NCBI GenBank assembly: GCA_023245755.1
Contig: JAHFJQ010000001.1
Span: 1 to 36,017 of the forward strand
Direction: 5' to 3'
Source: an archaeon
GTDB lineage: Archaea > Nanobdellota > Nanobdellia > SCGC-AAA011-G17 > GW2011-AR17
Length of the DNA: 36,017 bases
The notes under the pieces were generated by a model. It was not told the origin of the DNA. It saw only the letters and a program-made list of their open reading frames with translations, and searched no databases. Positions 1 to 8,378 of this stretch are shown in pieces. Position numbers and translations under genes: made by a program. Numbering within the stretch: position 1 is the first letter of the stretch; every line of letters begins with the position of its first letter.

Positions 1-887
1 GGAATGGACTCTATAACAGTTTGTGGAAAACCATAAGCACGAATAATTTCTGTTGCACGTTGTGCACCAAGATCAGCATCTCCACCACCAATCAAACGAA
101 GAATTTTATTCGTACTCGGATTAGAACTCCTATTAATCATAGCTTCAAGAGTATCTTGTTGATCAAAAGGAAGTTTTCCTGCTTCCACTTCATGGAAATA
201 GGCAATCATAATAGGGATCTTATTTGAAGAAGCAACCATTTGTAATCGGTCACAATTAAAATCAACAAGAGCTTCCCCAGTAGTCAAATCTGTTGCACAA
301 ATTGCCCAATCTTCTAATCCTCGAGGACGAGAATACATTTGGCCAGGAACATCAGGGTGAGGAGTAATTCTCCATCGATCATGTTGCGCTTGAAGAGCAT
401 CTTCTAATTTTTGATCTCCGATATCTCCGGGTTGAGGAGGCTGTGGAGGTTGAGGCGGTTCTGGAGGAAGAGGATTTGTATGAAGATGAAGAACAGTAGC
501 AACATCATCTGTAATTTTTTCCAAAGCTGCAGTACTTGAATTTCGAATAGAATCATTTGCTAAACCAAATGCGAAAGCAGCACCAAGCAAGAGAGTTTTT
601 CCATGGGGTCGTAAAGTAACACCTTCAGTTTCATATCTATCAAAAAGAGAACGGACATAATTCACAGCACCATTGCGAACAGTAGGAACAAGAACACCAG
701 CATTGAAAGCAAGCAGCCCAGAATAAAGCAAAGCATTTTCAGTCCCTTGAGAAAGATTCCAAAGCTCATCAGCACGTTCAACACCAGGATGCATAGCAGC
801 TGCTGCACCAATATTTGCTAGCACATAGGGACCTACAGCGTTCCCCACTCTTTGTATTCTTTCTAAAACCGGTTTAAAATTCACCAT
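1..887 (-). CDS. Class A beta-lactamase-like serine hydrolase, C-terminus cut by window edge
   Basis: About 295 residues are visible from ATG 885-887; the frame stays open to base 1, so the C-terminus is missing. The N-terminal ~135 residues have hydrophobic stretches (roughly 22-32, 53-70 and 97-110) and no recognised domain. A Pro-rich linker (about 139-153) leads to a penicillin-recognising fold. Its SxxK motif is S220-S-N-K223, followed by a helix and EAGKLP as in class A enzymes. S254-S-N256 sits in MINRSSNPSTN where SDN is usual. The KTG motif would lie outside the window. In the family the SxxK serine is the acylated nucleophile; the substrate here is unknown (beta-lactam, peptidoglycan or another ester/amide). 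It starts 2 nt after the stop of the upstream OmpA-vWA gene, so the two are probably co-transcribed. Confidence 0.72.
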   Translation of the reverse strand, partial: MVNFKPVLERIQRVGNAVGPYVLANIGAAAAMHPGVERADELWNLSQGTENALLYSGLLAFNAGVLVPTVRNGAVNYVRSLFDRYETEGVTLRPHGKTLLLGAAFAFGLANDSIRNSSTAALEKITDDVATVLHLHTNPLPPEPPQPPQPPQPGDIGDQKLEDALQAQHDRWRITPHPDVPGQMYSRPRGLEDWAICATDLTTGEALVDFNCDRLQMVASSNKIPIMIAYFHEVEAGKLPFDQQDTLEAMINRSSNPSTNKILRLIGGGDADLGAQRATEIIRAYGFPQTVIESI

Positions 888-889
888 TT

Positions 890-1906
890 TTATTGTTGGA
901 TATATGCCTGTCCTCCAGTTTGGGAAGCAATCTGCTCTAAAACAGCAGGGCTATGTACACCAAGGCCAATAACGTTAATAGGAACATCCTTTCTATTTGC
1001 CAAAGCAATAATATCAGCAGGAGTTTTTCCACCATCTGTGTCATCCCCATCAGTAAGAACAGTCAAAGTTTGAGAACCACTCATAGAAGAAAGAACATCA
1101 AAAAGGGATCTATACAAAGGTGTTCCACCACCAGGAGATCTCTGGGAAAGAGGAGTAGCACAATTTTGTTTCGGGGACTCAAAAGTATAGACATCTGCAG
1201 CTGAAGGAAAAGAAAATTCTTGGACTTGTTTCCATTTTCCTCCCTCACCCATAGATCCAGATTGATCAATAAGATAGACATCTGCAGGGCTCACTTCTAA
1301 TGCTCGACTAACAAGTCCTCGATTAGGAACAATACGAACAACACGGTCTCTCTGCATTTTTACTCTATCATCCGTATCTTGGGAAGAATCTTTTTCTCCA
1401 TAACTCACAAAATCAACAGATCCACGAGTATAGCTTTGAAGAAAATCTGCAACCCCTTCAGCTCTATTCCTTCCCAATTGTTCATTATTTTGTTCTGAAC
1501 CACGGTAATCAGCACGACCTTCAATAATCAAAGAAGATCTGGAATCAAGAGTTCTTCCAAACTTTCTAAGATCATCAGTATCCTCACTCATAAGTTTCCA
1601 GCTATTAGTACTAAAGAAAATAGAAAGAACTCCATCGTGAATTTCATTAGGATAATGTCCTTGGACATGAGTAATATCTGCTGGTGTAAACGTTCTTTGA
1701 ACTGGAGCAGGAGCTTTTTTGCCTGTTTGAAAGCCATTAATTTTACAAATATAAGGCGATTGTGTTGCATCCACTGGAGCTGGAGCAGGAATTGGATGAG
1801 GCACAGGATAAGAACCACTACCCCCACTACCTACGGGTTCATCAGAGCATGCAACCAAAAGAGCGCTAAGCCCCCCAATAAGAGTTTGTTTCACAGCGTT
1901 GTTCAT
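890..1906 (-). CDS. Lipoprotein with OmpA C-terminal-like domain fused to a von Willebrand A domain
   Basis: A 338-residue protein. A signal sequence ends in the lipobox LVAC with Cys20, followed by a Gly/Ser/Pro-rich linker (21-50), which suggests lipid anchoring outside the cytoplasm. Residues about 95-195 form an OmpA/MotB-type domain. Its peptidoglycan-contacting residues appear conserved: D133 in EGRADYRGSE and R148 in NEQLGRNRAE. Residues about 209-338 form a vWA domain with MIDAS D214-Q-S216-G-S218, T262 in GGGT and D286 in TDGDD. The start is supported by AAAGGAG at 1914-1920 and a TATA element near 1955-1964. It heads an operon with the beta-lactamase-like gene. OmpA-type domains normally bind peptidoglycan, which archaea generally lack, so the ligand is an open question. 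Confidence 0.8.
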   Translation of the reverse strand: MNNAVKQTLIGGLSALLVACSDEPVGSGGSGSYPVPHPIPAPAPVDATQSPYICKINGFQTGKKAPAPVQRTFTPADITHVQGHYPNEIHDGVLSIFFSTNSWKLMSEDTDDLRKFGRTLDSRSSLIIEGRADYRGSEQNNEQLGRNRAEGVADFLQSYTRGSVDFVSYGEKDSSQDTDDRVKMQRDRVVRIVPNRGLVSRALEVSPADVYLIDQSGSMGEGGKWKQVQEFSFPSAADVYTFESPKQNCATPLSQRSPGGGTPLYRSLFDVLSSMSGSQTLTVLTDGDDTDGGKTPADIIALANRKDVPINVIGLGVHSPAVLEQIASQTGGQAYIQQ

Positions 1907-1954
1907 TTTGAGACTCCTTTTAAGTATTTTTATTATATATTTGTCAACTTCTCA

Positions 1955-1964
1955 GTTTATATAC
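1955..1964 (-). promoter_or_regulatory. TATA box for the OmpA-vWA lipoprotein operon
   Basis: The minus-strand element GTATATAAAC is about 54 nt upstream of the ATG. A start site about 26 nt downstream would give a short leader containing the AAAGGAG ribosome site at 1914-1920. This makes it one of the few leadered genes in the window. Confidence 0.5.
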
Positions 1965-2033
1965 TTTTCGTTTAATTCGTCCTTTATAAGTGAATACAAA
2001 AGAGATTAAAACCTACCGGCCTTAGAAACAATA

Positions 2034-2453
2034 ATGAACAAGGAAGAGATGCTCTTAATTATAAATGACACTATTCTTAATTTCAAAAAGGACATCAAAA
2101 AGCCAGTAGTTCTCTTTATTGAAAAACAACGTTTCTCTAAATATCTTGATATGATGCAACTTGAAAAACACCTAGATAAAACTCCCTGTTTCGTTGCAGA
2201 GATGAAAGGGGGCAATATCCTCTATTTCTGCGAAGAAATCATCAACAAACTAACAAAAGAATTCCCCCAAGAAAAAACAAAACTTTTCCTACAAGCAATT
2301 ACACTCCACGAACTCCTACATATTAGAAACAGATTACATGTCTTCACTGGTGAAGAAGCAGTATTCTCCGAAAAACTAGTTGATAAAGAACTAAAAAGCT
2401 TCTATCCCAGACATCACAATCTCCTTCTAGCAATAACACAAAGCTTCTCGTAA
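2034..2453 (+). CDS. Small zincin-like putative metalloprotease
   Basis: A 139-residue soluble protein of no named family that I recognise. The central segment TLHELLH (HExxH, H92-E93-x-x-H96) lies in a predicted helix, followed by acidic residues E107, E108 and E113 that could supply a third zinc ligand. This is the usual plan of minimal zincins. There is no signal peptide or membrane segment, so it should be cytoplasmic. It is divergent from the lipoprotein gene and precedes proS by about 30 nt; proS has its own TATA box, so co-transcription is not required. The ATG used is the first in frame, with a TATAAG element near 1984-1989. Function unknown; the protease call rests on the motif alone. 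Confidence 0.6.
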   Translation: MNKEEMLLIINDTILNFKKDIKKPVVLFIEKQRFSKYLDMMQLEKHLDKTPCFVAEMKGGNILYFCEEIINKLTKEFPQEKTKLFLQAITLHELLHIRNRLHVFTGEEAVFSEKLVDKELKSFYPRHHNLLLAITQSFS

Positions 2454-2486
2454 AACTTATAAACCATAAAAGGATTTCTAGAAGAA

Positions 2487-3938
2487 ATGGCAGACAACTT
2501 AGGCATTACAGTAAAAAAAGAAAAAGATTTTTCTGAATGGTACACGCAAGTTATTCAAAAAGCAGAACTTGCAGATATACGATACAACGTAAAAGGATTT
2601 CTAGTATTTCAACCATGGTCTGTTCTTTCTATGGAAAAAATGTACAAATATCTGGAAAAAGTACTCCAAAAAAAAGGGCATAAACCATATTGGTACCCTA
2701 CACTCATACCAGAAAGAAATTTTAAACTCGAATCTAGCCACATTGCAGGTTTCACTCCAGAAGTTTTTTGGGTAACAAGCCATGGAGATAATCAACCTAT
2801 AGAAGAAAAACTTGCACTAAGGCCAACATCCGAAACCGCATTCTATCAAATGTTTTCCTATTGGATCCGCTCCTATAGAGACCTGCCTTTCAAAACATAT
2901 CAAAGAGCGCAAGTTTTTCGCTATGAAACAAAAGCAACAAGACCATTTTTACGTTCCAGAGAATTTCACTGGGTAGAAACACACTGTGCACATGCAACAA
3001 AAGAGGATGCAATGAAGCAAGTGTATGAAGATATGAACACAACAAAAGAAGTCCTTCATGACATTTACGGTCTTCCCTTTATGTTTTTTGAACGACCAGA
3101 GTGGGATAAATTTCCTGGTGCAGAAAGAACTTTTGCTGCAGACGTTTTAAATCCAGATGGAAAAGTCATTCAACAACCTTCAACACATCTACTCAAACAG
3201 AGTTTTGCAAAGGCATTTAATGTAACATACAAAGATAAAGAAGAAAAGGATCAATTTGTATGGATCACCTGTTATGGGCCAGCAATCTCCAGAATATTTG
3301 CAAGCGTCATTATCGTACATGGTGATGACAAAGGGCTACGCTTTCCCTGGAAAATTGCACCGGTAGAAATTGTTATAGCAGTAATAAAACCAAACGAAGA
3401 GCTTCTCAAAAAAGCAGAAAAAATCAAAGAGAAATTCCAAGAGCAAGATTTCTCTGTGGAAATAGATGCTACAGAAAGAACTTTTGGAGAAAAATGTTTC
3501 TTCTGGGAGCTAAAAGGAGTTCCAATACGAATAGAACTAGGTGAAAAAGAACTCAAGGAAAACAAATTAGGCCTATTTAGAAGAGACCTTTCAAAAAGAG
3601 AAAAAGTGGAAGAAAAAGACCTTGTAAAAGAAGTGAAAAATATTGCACAAGAATTTGATAAAAATCTTACAGAACAAGCAGATGCACTTTTTAATAATAA
3701 AATCAGCCCAGCAAAAGATAAAAAAAGTTTAAAGGCAGGGATTGAGTCTGGAAAAATTGTTAAAAGTGAGTTTTGCTCCGTAGCAAATGAAGGAAGAACT
3801 TGTGCAGAGTGGATAGAAAAAGAAACACAAGCCTTTGTACGGGGAACAAGACTTGACGAGACAGAAAAACCAAAAGGGAACTGCATCATCTGTGAAAAAA
3901 AGGCAACGGCATTAGTCTACATTGCGAGATCATACTAA
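2487..3938 (+). CDS. proS: Prolyl-tRNA synthetase, archaeal/eukaryotic type
   Basis: A 483-residue cytoplasmic class IIa synthetase that charges tRNA-Pro. The catalytic core carries LRPTSET, the motif 2 region FRYETKATRPFLRSREFHW, and a motif 3 region GPAISRIFASVI. A HGxT-type anticodon-binding domain follows (around 285-385). The C-terminal domain has four cysteines, C430, C439, C466 and C469, and ends in Tyr483, both typical of the archaeal-type enzyme. There is no editing insertion, and the length is normal for the type. A TATA box (ACTTATAAACC, about 2455-2465) centred 26 nt before the ATG indicates a leaderless transcript. Its stop codon overlaps the start of the next small gene. Confidence 0.97.
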   Translation: MADNLGITVKKEKDFSEWYTQVIQKAELADIRYNVKGFLVFQPWSVLSMEKMYKYLEKVLQKKGHKPYWYPTLIPERNFKLESSHIAGFTPEVFWVTSHGDNQPIEEKLALRPTSETAFYQMFSYWIRSYRDLPFKTYQRAQVFRYETKATRPFLRSREFHWVETHCAHATKEDAMKQVYEDMNTTKEVLHDIYGLPFMFFERPEWDKFPGAERTFAADVLNPDGKVIQQPSTHLLKQSFAKAFNVTYKDKEEKDQFVWITCYGPAISRIFASVIIVHGDDKGLRFPWKIAPVEIVIAVIKPNEELLKKAEKIKEKFQEQDFSVEIDATERTFGEKCFFWELKGVPIRIELGEKELKENKLGLFRRDLSKREKVEEKDLVKEVKNIAQEFDKNLTEQADALFNNKISPAKDKKSLKAGIESGKIVKSEFCSVANEGRTCAEWIEKETQAFVRGTRLDETEKPKGNCIICEKKATALVYIARSY

Positions 3939-4150
3939 TGAACGACACAGAAAAACTTGAGCAAGTAAAACAAATTCTTCAACAATCTATAGAAAAACAA
4001 GGTCATGAACGTTGCTGGTACCATCCAGACCTTTTTCAGAAATTGATAGATCTTCTCGAAATCAAAACTGCAAAAAATCCTTGTCTACCTCCAAGAAAGG
4101 AATTTGAACAAGGCTGCAAAAGATATCAAGAAGAACAATATAAAGACTAA
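3938..4150 (+). CDS. Conserved small hypothetical protein (CWYHP / LPPRKEFEQGCKRY)
   Basis: A 70-residue soluble protein. Its ATG shares one base with the proS stop (TAATG), so it is almost certainly translated with proS. Residues around 26-30 read CWYHP, and the C-terminal part contains PCLPPRKEFEQGCKRYQEE, with conserved-looking Cys, Pro and aromatic residues. I recall similar short proteins in bacteria, phages and small-genome archaea but cannot name a family with certainty. Three cysteines are present (26, 49 and 59), too few and too widely spaced to call a zinc finger. Its stop codon overlaps the stop of the convergent gene by two bases. Function unknown. Confidence 0.75.
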   Translation: MNDTEKLEQVKQILQQSIEKQGHERCWYHPDLFQKLIDLLEIKTAKNPCLPPRKEFEQGCKRYQEEQYKD

Positions 4151-5244
4151 ATAATAGTATCAAGAATAGAACCAAATCCTATAGGATGAAGGATAGGTTT
4201 ATGCATTTTACCGGGGAAATCTGTAACAACTTTCTCACATAAAATAATAGCATACGCATAGACGCAAGCATGACCAAAGAGACCCCCAAATGCAAGTCTA
4301 ATATTAGCCCTTTCTTTATTCACTTTTAAAACTATTTCATCTGCAAAGGCTTCAAGGCAATACTCCTGAAAAGGAGCTGAATGTATCAGATCAATACTAC
4401 CTTGCTCTTTTTCTACTTGTTTTTGAACAAACTGCATAAAACTATATGCTCCTACTTTTTGAAGAGCACCTTGTATTTCTGGATCATGGACTGGAATATC
4501 ATCAAAAAAGAATACTGGTTTTTTTCTACTGGAATATCCATGAATAAGAACAAGCAGATTATCTTTATAATGTATATTAATAGGCTCACCTCCTGTAGGA
4601 TGAACAATAACTAAAGCATCAAAGAGATAATCTGAATCTTTTACAATCCCATATTCTTGACTAAAAAGATCTACTTGATGTGCAAGTTCAACAACATCTA
4701 CCTCAAGCAAATGTATTTCTGCTATAATCCTAGAAAGAAGGTCAATAAGCTTTTGAAAAAAGAGCTTGACTTTTTCCTCGCAACGTAAAAACAGAGCTTG
4801 TTCAGGAGCAGTCAAAGAGCTATGTCCACCTTGGCGTAATCTTCCAAGCAAGGATTGCTGCGTATCTAAAGTTTCAGAAAGCTCAGTAAGAAGTGGAAAA
4901 AGGAGAGGAATATCCCGATCTAATATCCCAAGATCAGTCTTAGCTTTAAAATCACCATTTACAGAAGGAACAAAGAAACTATGTTCACGAAGTAAAATCA
5001 AAAGTTTAGAACGAGAAAGATTTTGTGTAGATTGTAAGTAATCTATGCCAAAACCACTAAGAGCAGTAAGAAGACGGCCATTAAGTTCATAAAAATCTCC
5101 AATAGAATCTAAATTCATGCGAAGGTGTATACGGTTTCTCTGAATAAGTAAAGAAACAAAAATATTCAAAGTAGTTGTATCACTTTTTTCTATTCCTGCT
5201 ATATCTTTATCCGTAACAAAAAAAAGATCTTCAAGGGTAAACAT
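4147..5244 (-). CDS. Hypothetical protein, 365 residues
   Basis: I do not recognise this protein. It is soluble, with no signal peptide or membrane segment. The middle (about 110-200) is Leu/Glu-rich and probably helical. The C-terminal half (about 210-365) is alpha/beta-like, with LVIVHPTGGEP, LLVLIHGYSS and an acidic stretch FFFDDIPVHDPE. A Gly-rich FGGLFGHACVYAYA segment near 316-330 looks conserved. A TATA element (CTTATAAG on the minus strand, near 5269-5276) lies about 26 nt upstream of the ATG, supporting this start and a leaderless message. It converges on the small gene after proS with overlapping stops. Confidence 0.72.
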   Translation of the reverse strand: MFTLEDLFFVTDKDIAGIEKSDTTTLNIFVSLLIQRNRIHLRMNLDSIGDFYELNGRLLTALSGFGIDYLQSTQNLSRSKLLILLREHSFFVPSVNGDFKAKTDLGILDRDIPLLFPLLTELSETLDTQQSLLGRLRQGGHSSLTAPEQALFLRCEEKVKLFFQKLIDLLSRIIAEIHLLEVDVVELAHQVDLFSQEYGIVKDSDYLFDALVIVHPTGGEPINIHYKDNLLVLIHGYSSRKKPVFFFDDIPVHDPEIQGALQKVGAYSFMQFVQKQVEKEQGSIDLIHSAPFQEYCLEAFADEIVLKVNKERANIRLAFGGLFGHACVYAYAIILCEKVVTDFPGKMHKPILHPIGFGSILDTII

Positions 5245-5435
5245 TTTGAATACACAGAGAACAGAAACTTATAAGCCTTGCTGGTAGAAAATAGAAAGAA
5301 GAAAGAAAAGATTAAACAAATTTGATCATGAGAGGAGAAATCAGTTCAGTATCCTCAACCCATATTCCAAGCTAAGAAGCCTAAATAAATAGTACCAACA
5401 AAACATTTAAATAGAATACTTCCTAGTAAAACTCC

Positions 5436-6284
5436 ATGGTGTTAGAATCCCTATTGGGAGTAAAAGAGGCAGAAAAAAGACCTTATTATGTATTTCTTCT
5501 AGGAATGCTTTACGCATCTGTTGCAGTCTTTCTTAGCTTATGGATTTTCAGAACAGAAGCAAGTCTTATTCTTGTATTTCTCATGGTACTTGCATCACTT
5601 CCTCTTATTTACAAAACAACAACCTTTGAAGCAAAAAAGAGTTACAATCTTACAGAAGACAAACTTCCAAGAGTACACATAGACGCCCTTAAAGTTTTCA
5701 TGTACCTCTTTATGGGTTTCACTGTTGCTATGGCTCTCTGGTACATCTTCCTTCCAACGGACATAGTCACAGATTTATTTTCTTCACAAATGTCAACAAT
5801 TAAAGCAATAAATGGAAATGTAGCAACAGGAAACGTAACATCCTGGACCTTTCTATCTACAATTTTACTCAACAATCTAAAGGTTCTCGTACTCTGTATG
5901 CTTTTCTCTTTTTTCTTTGGCGCAGGAGCTCTTTTTATTTTTGCATGGAATGCATCAGTCATAAGCACTGCAATGGGTAACTTTGTGAGAAACGGTATTG
6001 CAGAGTATGCTTCATCCATAGGTTTTACAAGAATAGGACTCTATTTCCAAGTGTTTTCTCTTGCTCTTCTCAGATACATGACACATGGAGTTTTTGAAAT
6101 TCTTGCATATCTCGTTGCAGGCTTTGCTGGAGGACTGATTTCTATTGCAATGATCAACAAACATTTTGAAGGAGACCATTTTAGAATCATTATCAAAGAT
6201 GCAGTAGATCTCATGATTTTAGCTGTGCTTCTTACCGTTATTGCTGGGCTCATTGAAGTCTTTATTACTCCTGCATTCTTCTAA
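5436..6284 (+). CDS. SpoIIM (stage II sporulation protein M / DUF95) family membrane protein
   Basis: A 282-residue polytopic membrane protein with about six hydrophobic segments. The family signature is seen in LNNLKVLVLCMLFSFFFGAG followed by a small-residue-rich helix. A later helix begins HGVFEILAYLVAGFAGGLIS, matching the His-Gly-x-x-E arrangement typical of SpoIIM/DUF95 proteins. In sporulating Bacillus SpoIIM is part of the DMP complex; archaeal homologues are widespread but their role is not established. There is a large extracytoplasmic loop near 105-140. A TATA element (ACATTTAAATAG, about 5402-5413) sits just upstream. The next gene, glmS, has its own promoter. Confidence 0.82.
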   Translation: MVLESLLGVKEAEKRPYYVFLLGMLYASVAVFLSLWIFRTEASLILVFLMVLASLPLIYKTTTFEAKKSYNLTEDKLPRVHIDALKVFMYLFMGFTVAMALWYIFLPTDIVTDLFSSQMSTIKAINGNVATGNVTSWTFLSTILLNNLKVLVLCMLFSFFFGAGALFIFAWNASVISTAMGNFVRNGIAEYASSIGFTRIGLYFQVFSLALLRYMTHGVFEILAYLVAGFAGGLISIAMINKHFEGDHFRIIIKDAVDLMILAVLLTVIAGLIEVFITPAFF

Positions 6285-6323
6285 TCCATAATTCTTATAA
6301 AAGCACATTTCTCAAGAAGAAAG

Positions 6324-8102
6324 ATGTGTGGGATTGTTGGATATTTCGGACCAAGAAATGGGGTGCCTATTGTTCTAGAAGGACTCAAACGACTTGAATA
6401 TCGGGGCTATGATTCTGCGGGTTTTGTAATACGAGAAGAGCAAGGATTAGATATTGTGAAAACAAAGGGAAAAATTCTCCAGCTCAAATCAATTGCAAAT
6501 GGAAGAACAGGAAATATTGTTGTAGGACAAACACGTTGGGCAACACACGGAGAGCCAAACTACGTAAACGCACACCCGCACCCTTCTATGGATGACTCCA
6601 TTGCAATTGTGCACAACGGAATCATAGAAAACCACTCCGATCTACGTAAAGAATTACAAGAAAAATATCATTTTACGTTTCGTTCACAAACAGATTCTGA
6701 AGTCATTGCACAGTTAATCCAGTTTTTTTACAAAGGAGATTTTGAAGAAGCATTCAGAAAAATGCTCACTAAGATTGAAGGTGCTTTTGGAATTGTTGCA
6801 GTACACAAAGACCACAAACAAATACTCTGCGCACGAAAGGGATCACCCCTAGTATTAGGAGTCAATGGAAAAGAAATCTTCATTGCAAGTGATCCAACCC
6901 CATTCTTAGAATATACAAAAGACGTTGTGTACCTAAATGAAAAGCAAATGGCAAGTATTACCGATCAAGGATATCAGATCAAAGACTTTAATGGATTAAA
7001 CATCCAAATAGAAATGGAGACCATTCCTTTCGGTATAGAAGCAATTCAAAAAGGAGGTTTCCAGCATTTCATGCTCAAAGAAATATACGAGCAAGCAGAA
7101 ACAATACAAAATTGTTTCAGAGGAAAGATTAAACATATCGATGCCATTGCAATCAAGAAAGAAAACATCAAAAGGATTATTTTTGTTGCATGTGGAACAA
7201 GTTACTTTGCTTCTCTAGTTGGGAAATATATTCTAGAAAGAACTTCACACATACCTGTAACAGTAGAACATGCATCAGAATTTCGCTATAGACAACCTAT
7301 GCTTTACAATACAGACTTAGTTATTGCAGTATCACAATCCGGAGAAACTGCAGATACTTTAGAAGCAATTCGTTTAAGTAAGAGAGTGGGATGTAATGTT
7401 GCAGGAATTGTGAATGTGACAGGCTCTTCTATTGCAAAGGAATGTGGCCAAGGAATTTATCTCCATGCTGGTCCAGAAATTGGAGTCGCATCAACAAAGG
7501 CATTTTCTTCACAAATTGTGGCATTTATTATGCTCAATCTCTACGTAAATCAAAATCCTTATTATCGTGCAGACCTAATAGAAGAATTAGAAAAACTCCC
7601 AGAGAAAGTAAAAGCATTCTTCACCATTCAAGATGTAAAATCAGTTGCAGAAAAGTACAAAGATGCAAGGTATTTTATGTTTATGGGACGGGACATTAAT
7701 TATCCTGTCGCAATGGAAGGAGCATTAAAACTCAAAGAAATCTCTTACATCCCAGCAGAAGGCTATCCCGCAGGAGAAATGAAACATGGCCCTATTGCTT
7801 TGATCGATGAACATACTCCTTCAGTATTCTTAATTACAAGGGATACAGTGTATGAAAAAGTAATTTCAAATATGGAAGAAGTAAAAAGCAGAAGAGGAAA
7901 GATTATTTGTATATGTAATGAAATAACCCCAGAAATTGAACACCTTAGTGATGACATCATTCTTATTCCTAAAGTGCGTTGGGAATTCACTCCTATTCTT
8001 AATGTCTTACCACTTCAATTACTTGCATATCACATTGCAAATGCAAATGGACGCGAAATAGACCAACCAAGAAACTTAGCAAAGGCTGTGACAGTAGAGT
8101 AA
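6324..8102 (+). CDS. glmS: Glutamine--fructose-6-phosphate aminotransferase (isomerizing)
   Basis: A 592-residue cytoplasmic enzyme making glucosamine 6-phosphate from fructose 6-phosphate and glutamine, the first step toward UDP-GlcNAc. It begins MCGIVGYFG, so Cys2 becomes the N-terminal nucleophile after Met removal. The class II glutaminase domain (about 1-220) includes GQTRWATHGEPN and VHNGIIENH. Two SIS domains follow, with CGTSYFASL and SQSGETADT in the first and AEGYPAGEMKHGPIALI in the second. It ends DQPRNLAKAVTVE, as expected. A TATA element near 6292-6300 places transcription start at the ATG. Downstream is the tRNA-Leu(CAA) promoter region. It could feed the GT and PIG-L genes at 16.7-18.5 kb (inference). 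Confidence 0.97.
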   Translation: MCGIVGYFGPRNGVPIVLEGLKRLEYRGYDSAGFVIREEQGLDIVKTKGKILQLKSIANGRTGNIVVGQTRWATHGEPNYVNAHPHPSMDDSIAIVHNGIIENHSDLRKELQEKYHFTFRSQTDSEVIAQLIQFFYKGDFEEAFRKMLTKIEGAFGIVAVHKDHKQILCARKGSPLVLGVNGKEIFIASDPTPFLEYTKDVVYLNEKQMASITDQGYQIKDFNGLNIQIEMETIPFGIEAIQKGGFQHFMLKEIYEQAETIQNCFRGKIKHIDAIAIKKENIKRIIFVACGTSYFASLVGKYILERTSHIPVTVEHASEFRYRQPMLYNTDLVIAVSQSGETADTLEAIRLSKRVGCNVAGIVNVTGSSIAKECGQGIYLHAGPEIGVASTKAFSSQIVAFIMLNLYVNQNPYYRADLIEELEKLPEKVKAFFTIQDVKSVAEKYKDARYFMFMGRDINYPVAMEGALKLKEISYIPAEGYPAGEMKHGPIALIDEHTPSVFLITRDTVYEKVISNMEEVKSRRGKIICICNEITPEIEHLSDDIILIPKVRWEFTPILNVLPLQLLAYHIANANGREIDQPRNLAKAVTVE

Positions 8103-8105
8103 TTT

Positions 8106-8165
8106 CTGAAAATCTTTCAGCTTTTTCGAAAATTCTCCAGTTTTTTCTAATAAAGCTTTATGAAG
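8106..8165 (+). promoter_or_regulatory. Promoter region of tRNA-Leu(CAA) with CTGAAAATCTTTCAG palindrome
   Basis: A perfect 6-bp inverted repeat, CTGAAA-ATC-TTTCAG, at 8106-8120 starts a few bases after the glmS stop. A TATA-like element CTTTATGAAG at 8156-8165 is about 26-29 nt before the tRNA 5' end. The palindrome lies about 36 nt before the TATA element, farther than in the three related sites elsewhere in the window. T-runs between the two could also serve as the glmS terminator. Confidence 0.55.
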
Positions 8166-8189
8166 AGAAATATCTAAGAATACTCTAGC

Positions 8190-8308
8190 GCTGGAGTATG
8201 CCTAACGGTAAGGCAGAAGTCTCAAAGCCCTTAATGTTGGGTCATTAAAGGCCGAGATAACTTCCAACTGTACCCACGGTCTTCTGGGTTCGACTCCCAG
8301 CTCCAGCG
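8190..8308 (+). tRNA. tRNA-Leu (anticodon CAA) with a 32-nt intron
   Basis: Acceptor GCTGGAG pairs with CTCCAGC (8301-8307), directly after a T-arm CTGGG-TTCGACT-CCCAG. The anticodon stem is GAAGT (8216-8220)/ACTTC (8260-8264). The loop reads C-U-CAA-A, then an intron, then A38. I place the intron at 8227-8258, between positions 37 and 38. It forms a TTAATG/CATTAA hairpin and a relaxed bulge-helix-bulge: CTC pairs with GAG, with a mismatch at the fourth pair. The long variable arm fits Leu. Between the acceptor stem and GCC/GGC of the D-arm there are three bases instead of two. The discriminator is G (8308); archaeal tRNA-Leu usually has A. CCA is not encoded. Sequence and flanks resemble the tRNA-Leu(UAA) gene at 32351. 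Confidence 0.88.
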
Positions 8309-8378
8309 CATAAAAGCTTACAAGAATTTAAAGCTTCGCATAGAAGCATTTATAAATAAAATCAGAGGTGAAAAACAT

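Noticed and set aside
3272..3889. 205-residue minus-strand frame inside proS
   Set aside because: It is antisense to a highly conserved synthetase, with Ser/Phe-rich composition typical of reverse-strand artefacts.
5245..5435. Small RNA or gene in the gap before the SpoIIM-like gene
   Set aside because: It contains only promoter-like AT-rich elements and a 15-codon ORF without supporting features.
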